Shown here: piece after piece, positions 63,733 through 64,000 of the stretch
How the letters are laid out: every line of letters starts with the position of its first letter
Numbering within the stretch: the stretch's first letter is position 1
NCBI GenBank assembly: GCA_048465415.1
Contig: DBFWLO010000010.1
Coordinates: 1-64,000 of the forward strand
Length of the DNA: 64,000 nt
Reading direction: 5' to 3'
Source of the DNA: Scatosoma sp048465415
GTDB taxonomy: Bacteria > Bacillota > Clostridia > Christensenellales > Borkfalkiaceae
Position numbers and translations under genes: made by a program
The notes under the pieces: model-generated
What the model saw: only the letters and a program-made list of their open reading frames with translations
Told to the model about the DNA's origin: nothing
The model's database searches: none

Positions 63733-64000
63733 TCATTTGCTTTGGTGGATTTTTTTATATTGCAAAGGGGTGCAGCCCGTGAGCTTTTTAAAAGTTTTGG
63801 AAAAATAGTTGGGAGAGTCGAACGCGAAGGTTTCCGAGATCTGCGTTACCGTCATGTCGCTTTCGCGCAGGAGTTTTTTCGCTCGTTCGATTTTGAGATT
63901 TAAAAAGTAAGACATGATCGTGCGGCCGGTGGTCGCTTTAAAACGTCGAAACAGGTAAGATTTATGATAATTCAGCTGCTCGCAGAGATCGTCGATCTGT
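63733..64000 (-). CDS. AraC-family transcriptional regulator, C-terminal part
   Basis: Only the last 89 or so residues are in the window; the gene starts beyond position 64000. Both HTH motifs of the AraC domain are present: LCEQLNYHKSYLFRRFKATT and, after LNLKIERAKKLLRESDMTVT, the second motif QISETFAFDSPNYFSKTFKK with LTGCTPLQYKK. It is convergent with the protease/importer operon. The sensor domain and target are unknown. Confidence 0.93.
   Translation of the reverse strand, partial: QIDDLCEQLNYHKSYLFRRFKATTGRTIMSYFLNLKIERAKKLLRESDMTVTQISETFAFDSPNYFSKTFKKLTGCTPLQYKKIHQSK

Overview
The window looks like a chromosomal segment of a Gram-positive, low-to-mid GC member of the Bacillota, most likely an uncultured gut Clostridia-type organism. 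The basis is strong AGGAGG-type ribosome binding sites, consensus sigma-A promoters, a 5S rRNA of Bacillota type, an Opp/Dpp peptide importer with lipoprotein binding protein, and very many BspA-like (LRR_5) surface proteins. I cannot name the genus; a Christensenellales-like lineage is only a guess. The left edge is the end of an rRNA operon: 5S rRNA followed by tRNA-Asn(GTT).

Positions 222 to 19554 are an integrated mobile element of about 19.3 kb, bounded by a perfect 45-bp direct repeat that is the 3' part of the tRNA-Asn gene. Its left arm is phage-like: a tyrosine integrase, a Bro-N/DinD-type protein and an XRE repressor run leftward, and a divergent promoter carries two identical palindromic operators. 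The rightward genes start with small unknown proteins, a one-TM protein and a multi-zinc-ribbon protein. Then comes a block of envelope proteins: three tandem membrane-anchored LRR_5 paralogues, an Ig-like lipoprotein, a one-TM ectodomain protein, a 652-residue protein with signal peptide and C-terminal membrane anchor, a Lys-rich protein, a 35-residue one-TM peptide, and a 782-residue four-TM P-loop protein with an altered Walker A motif. A structured non-coding region of about 430 bp follows. The right arm holds a winged-helix protein, a PAPS-reductase-like PP-loop enzyme, an MT-A70 DNA methyltransferase, a probable replication protein followed by iteron-like repeats, and a Phd/ParE-type toxin-antitoxin pair. 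The layout (anchor protein, tiny TM protein, then membrane P-loop ATPase) resembles a filamentous-phage assembly module, but no HUH Rep and no proven coat protein are visible. An unclassified virus-like or conjugation-like element is the safe description.

From 20.5 to 63.3 kb everything is transcribed rightward and is devoted to the cell surface. A monocistronic giant (3393 aa) lipoprotein with InlB-type and about a hundred LRR_5 repeats has its own promoter and a following hairpin. A second promoter at about 30.95 kb drives a MoxR - DUF58 - BatA-like - double-VWA operon that runs directly into an LRR_5 lipoprotein and an InlB/repeat lipoprotein. A third block contains a 2437-residue subtilase fused to LRR_5 repeats with a C-terminal membrane anchor, a GLUG/InlB-like lipoprotein, and a complete oligopeptide ABC transporter (binding protein, two permeases, two ATPases) plus a small membrane protein. 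The simplest reading is a capture-cut-import system for proteins or large peptides: LRR/InlB lipoproteins bind the substrate, the anchored subtilase cleaves it, and the Opp importer takes up the peptides. The MoxR/VWA membrane complex may help assemble or gate it. The right edge holds the C-terminal part of an AraC-family regulator on the opposite strand.
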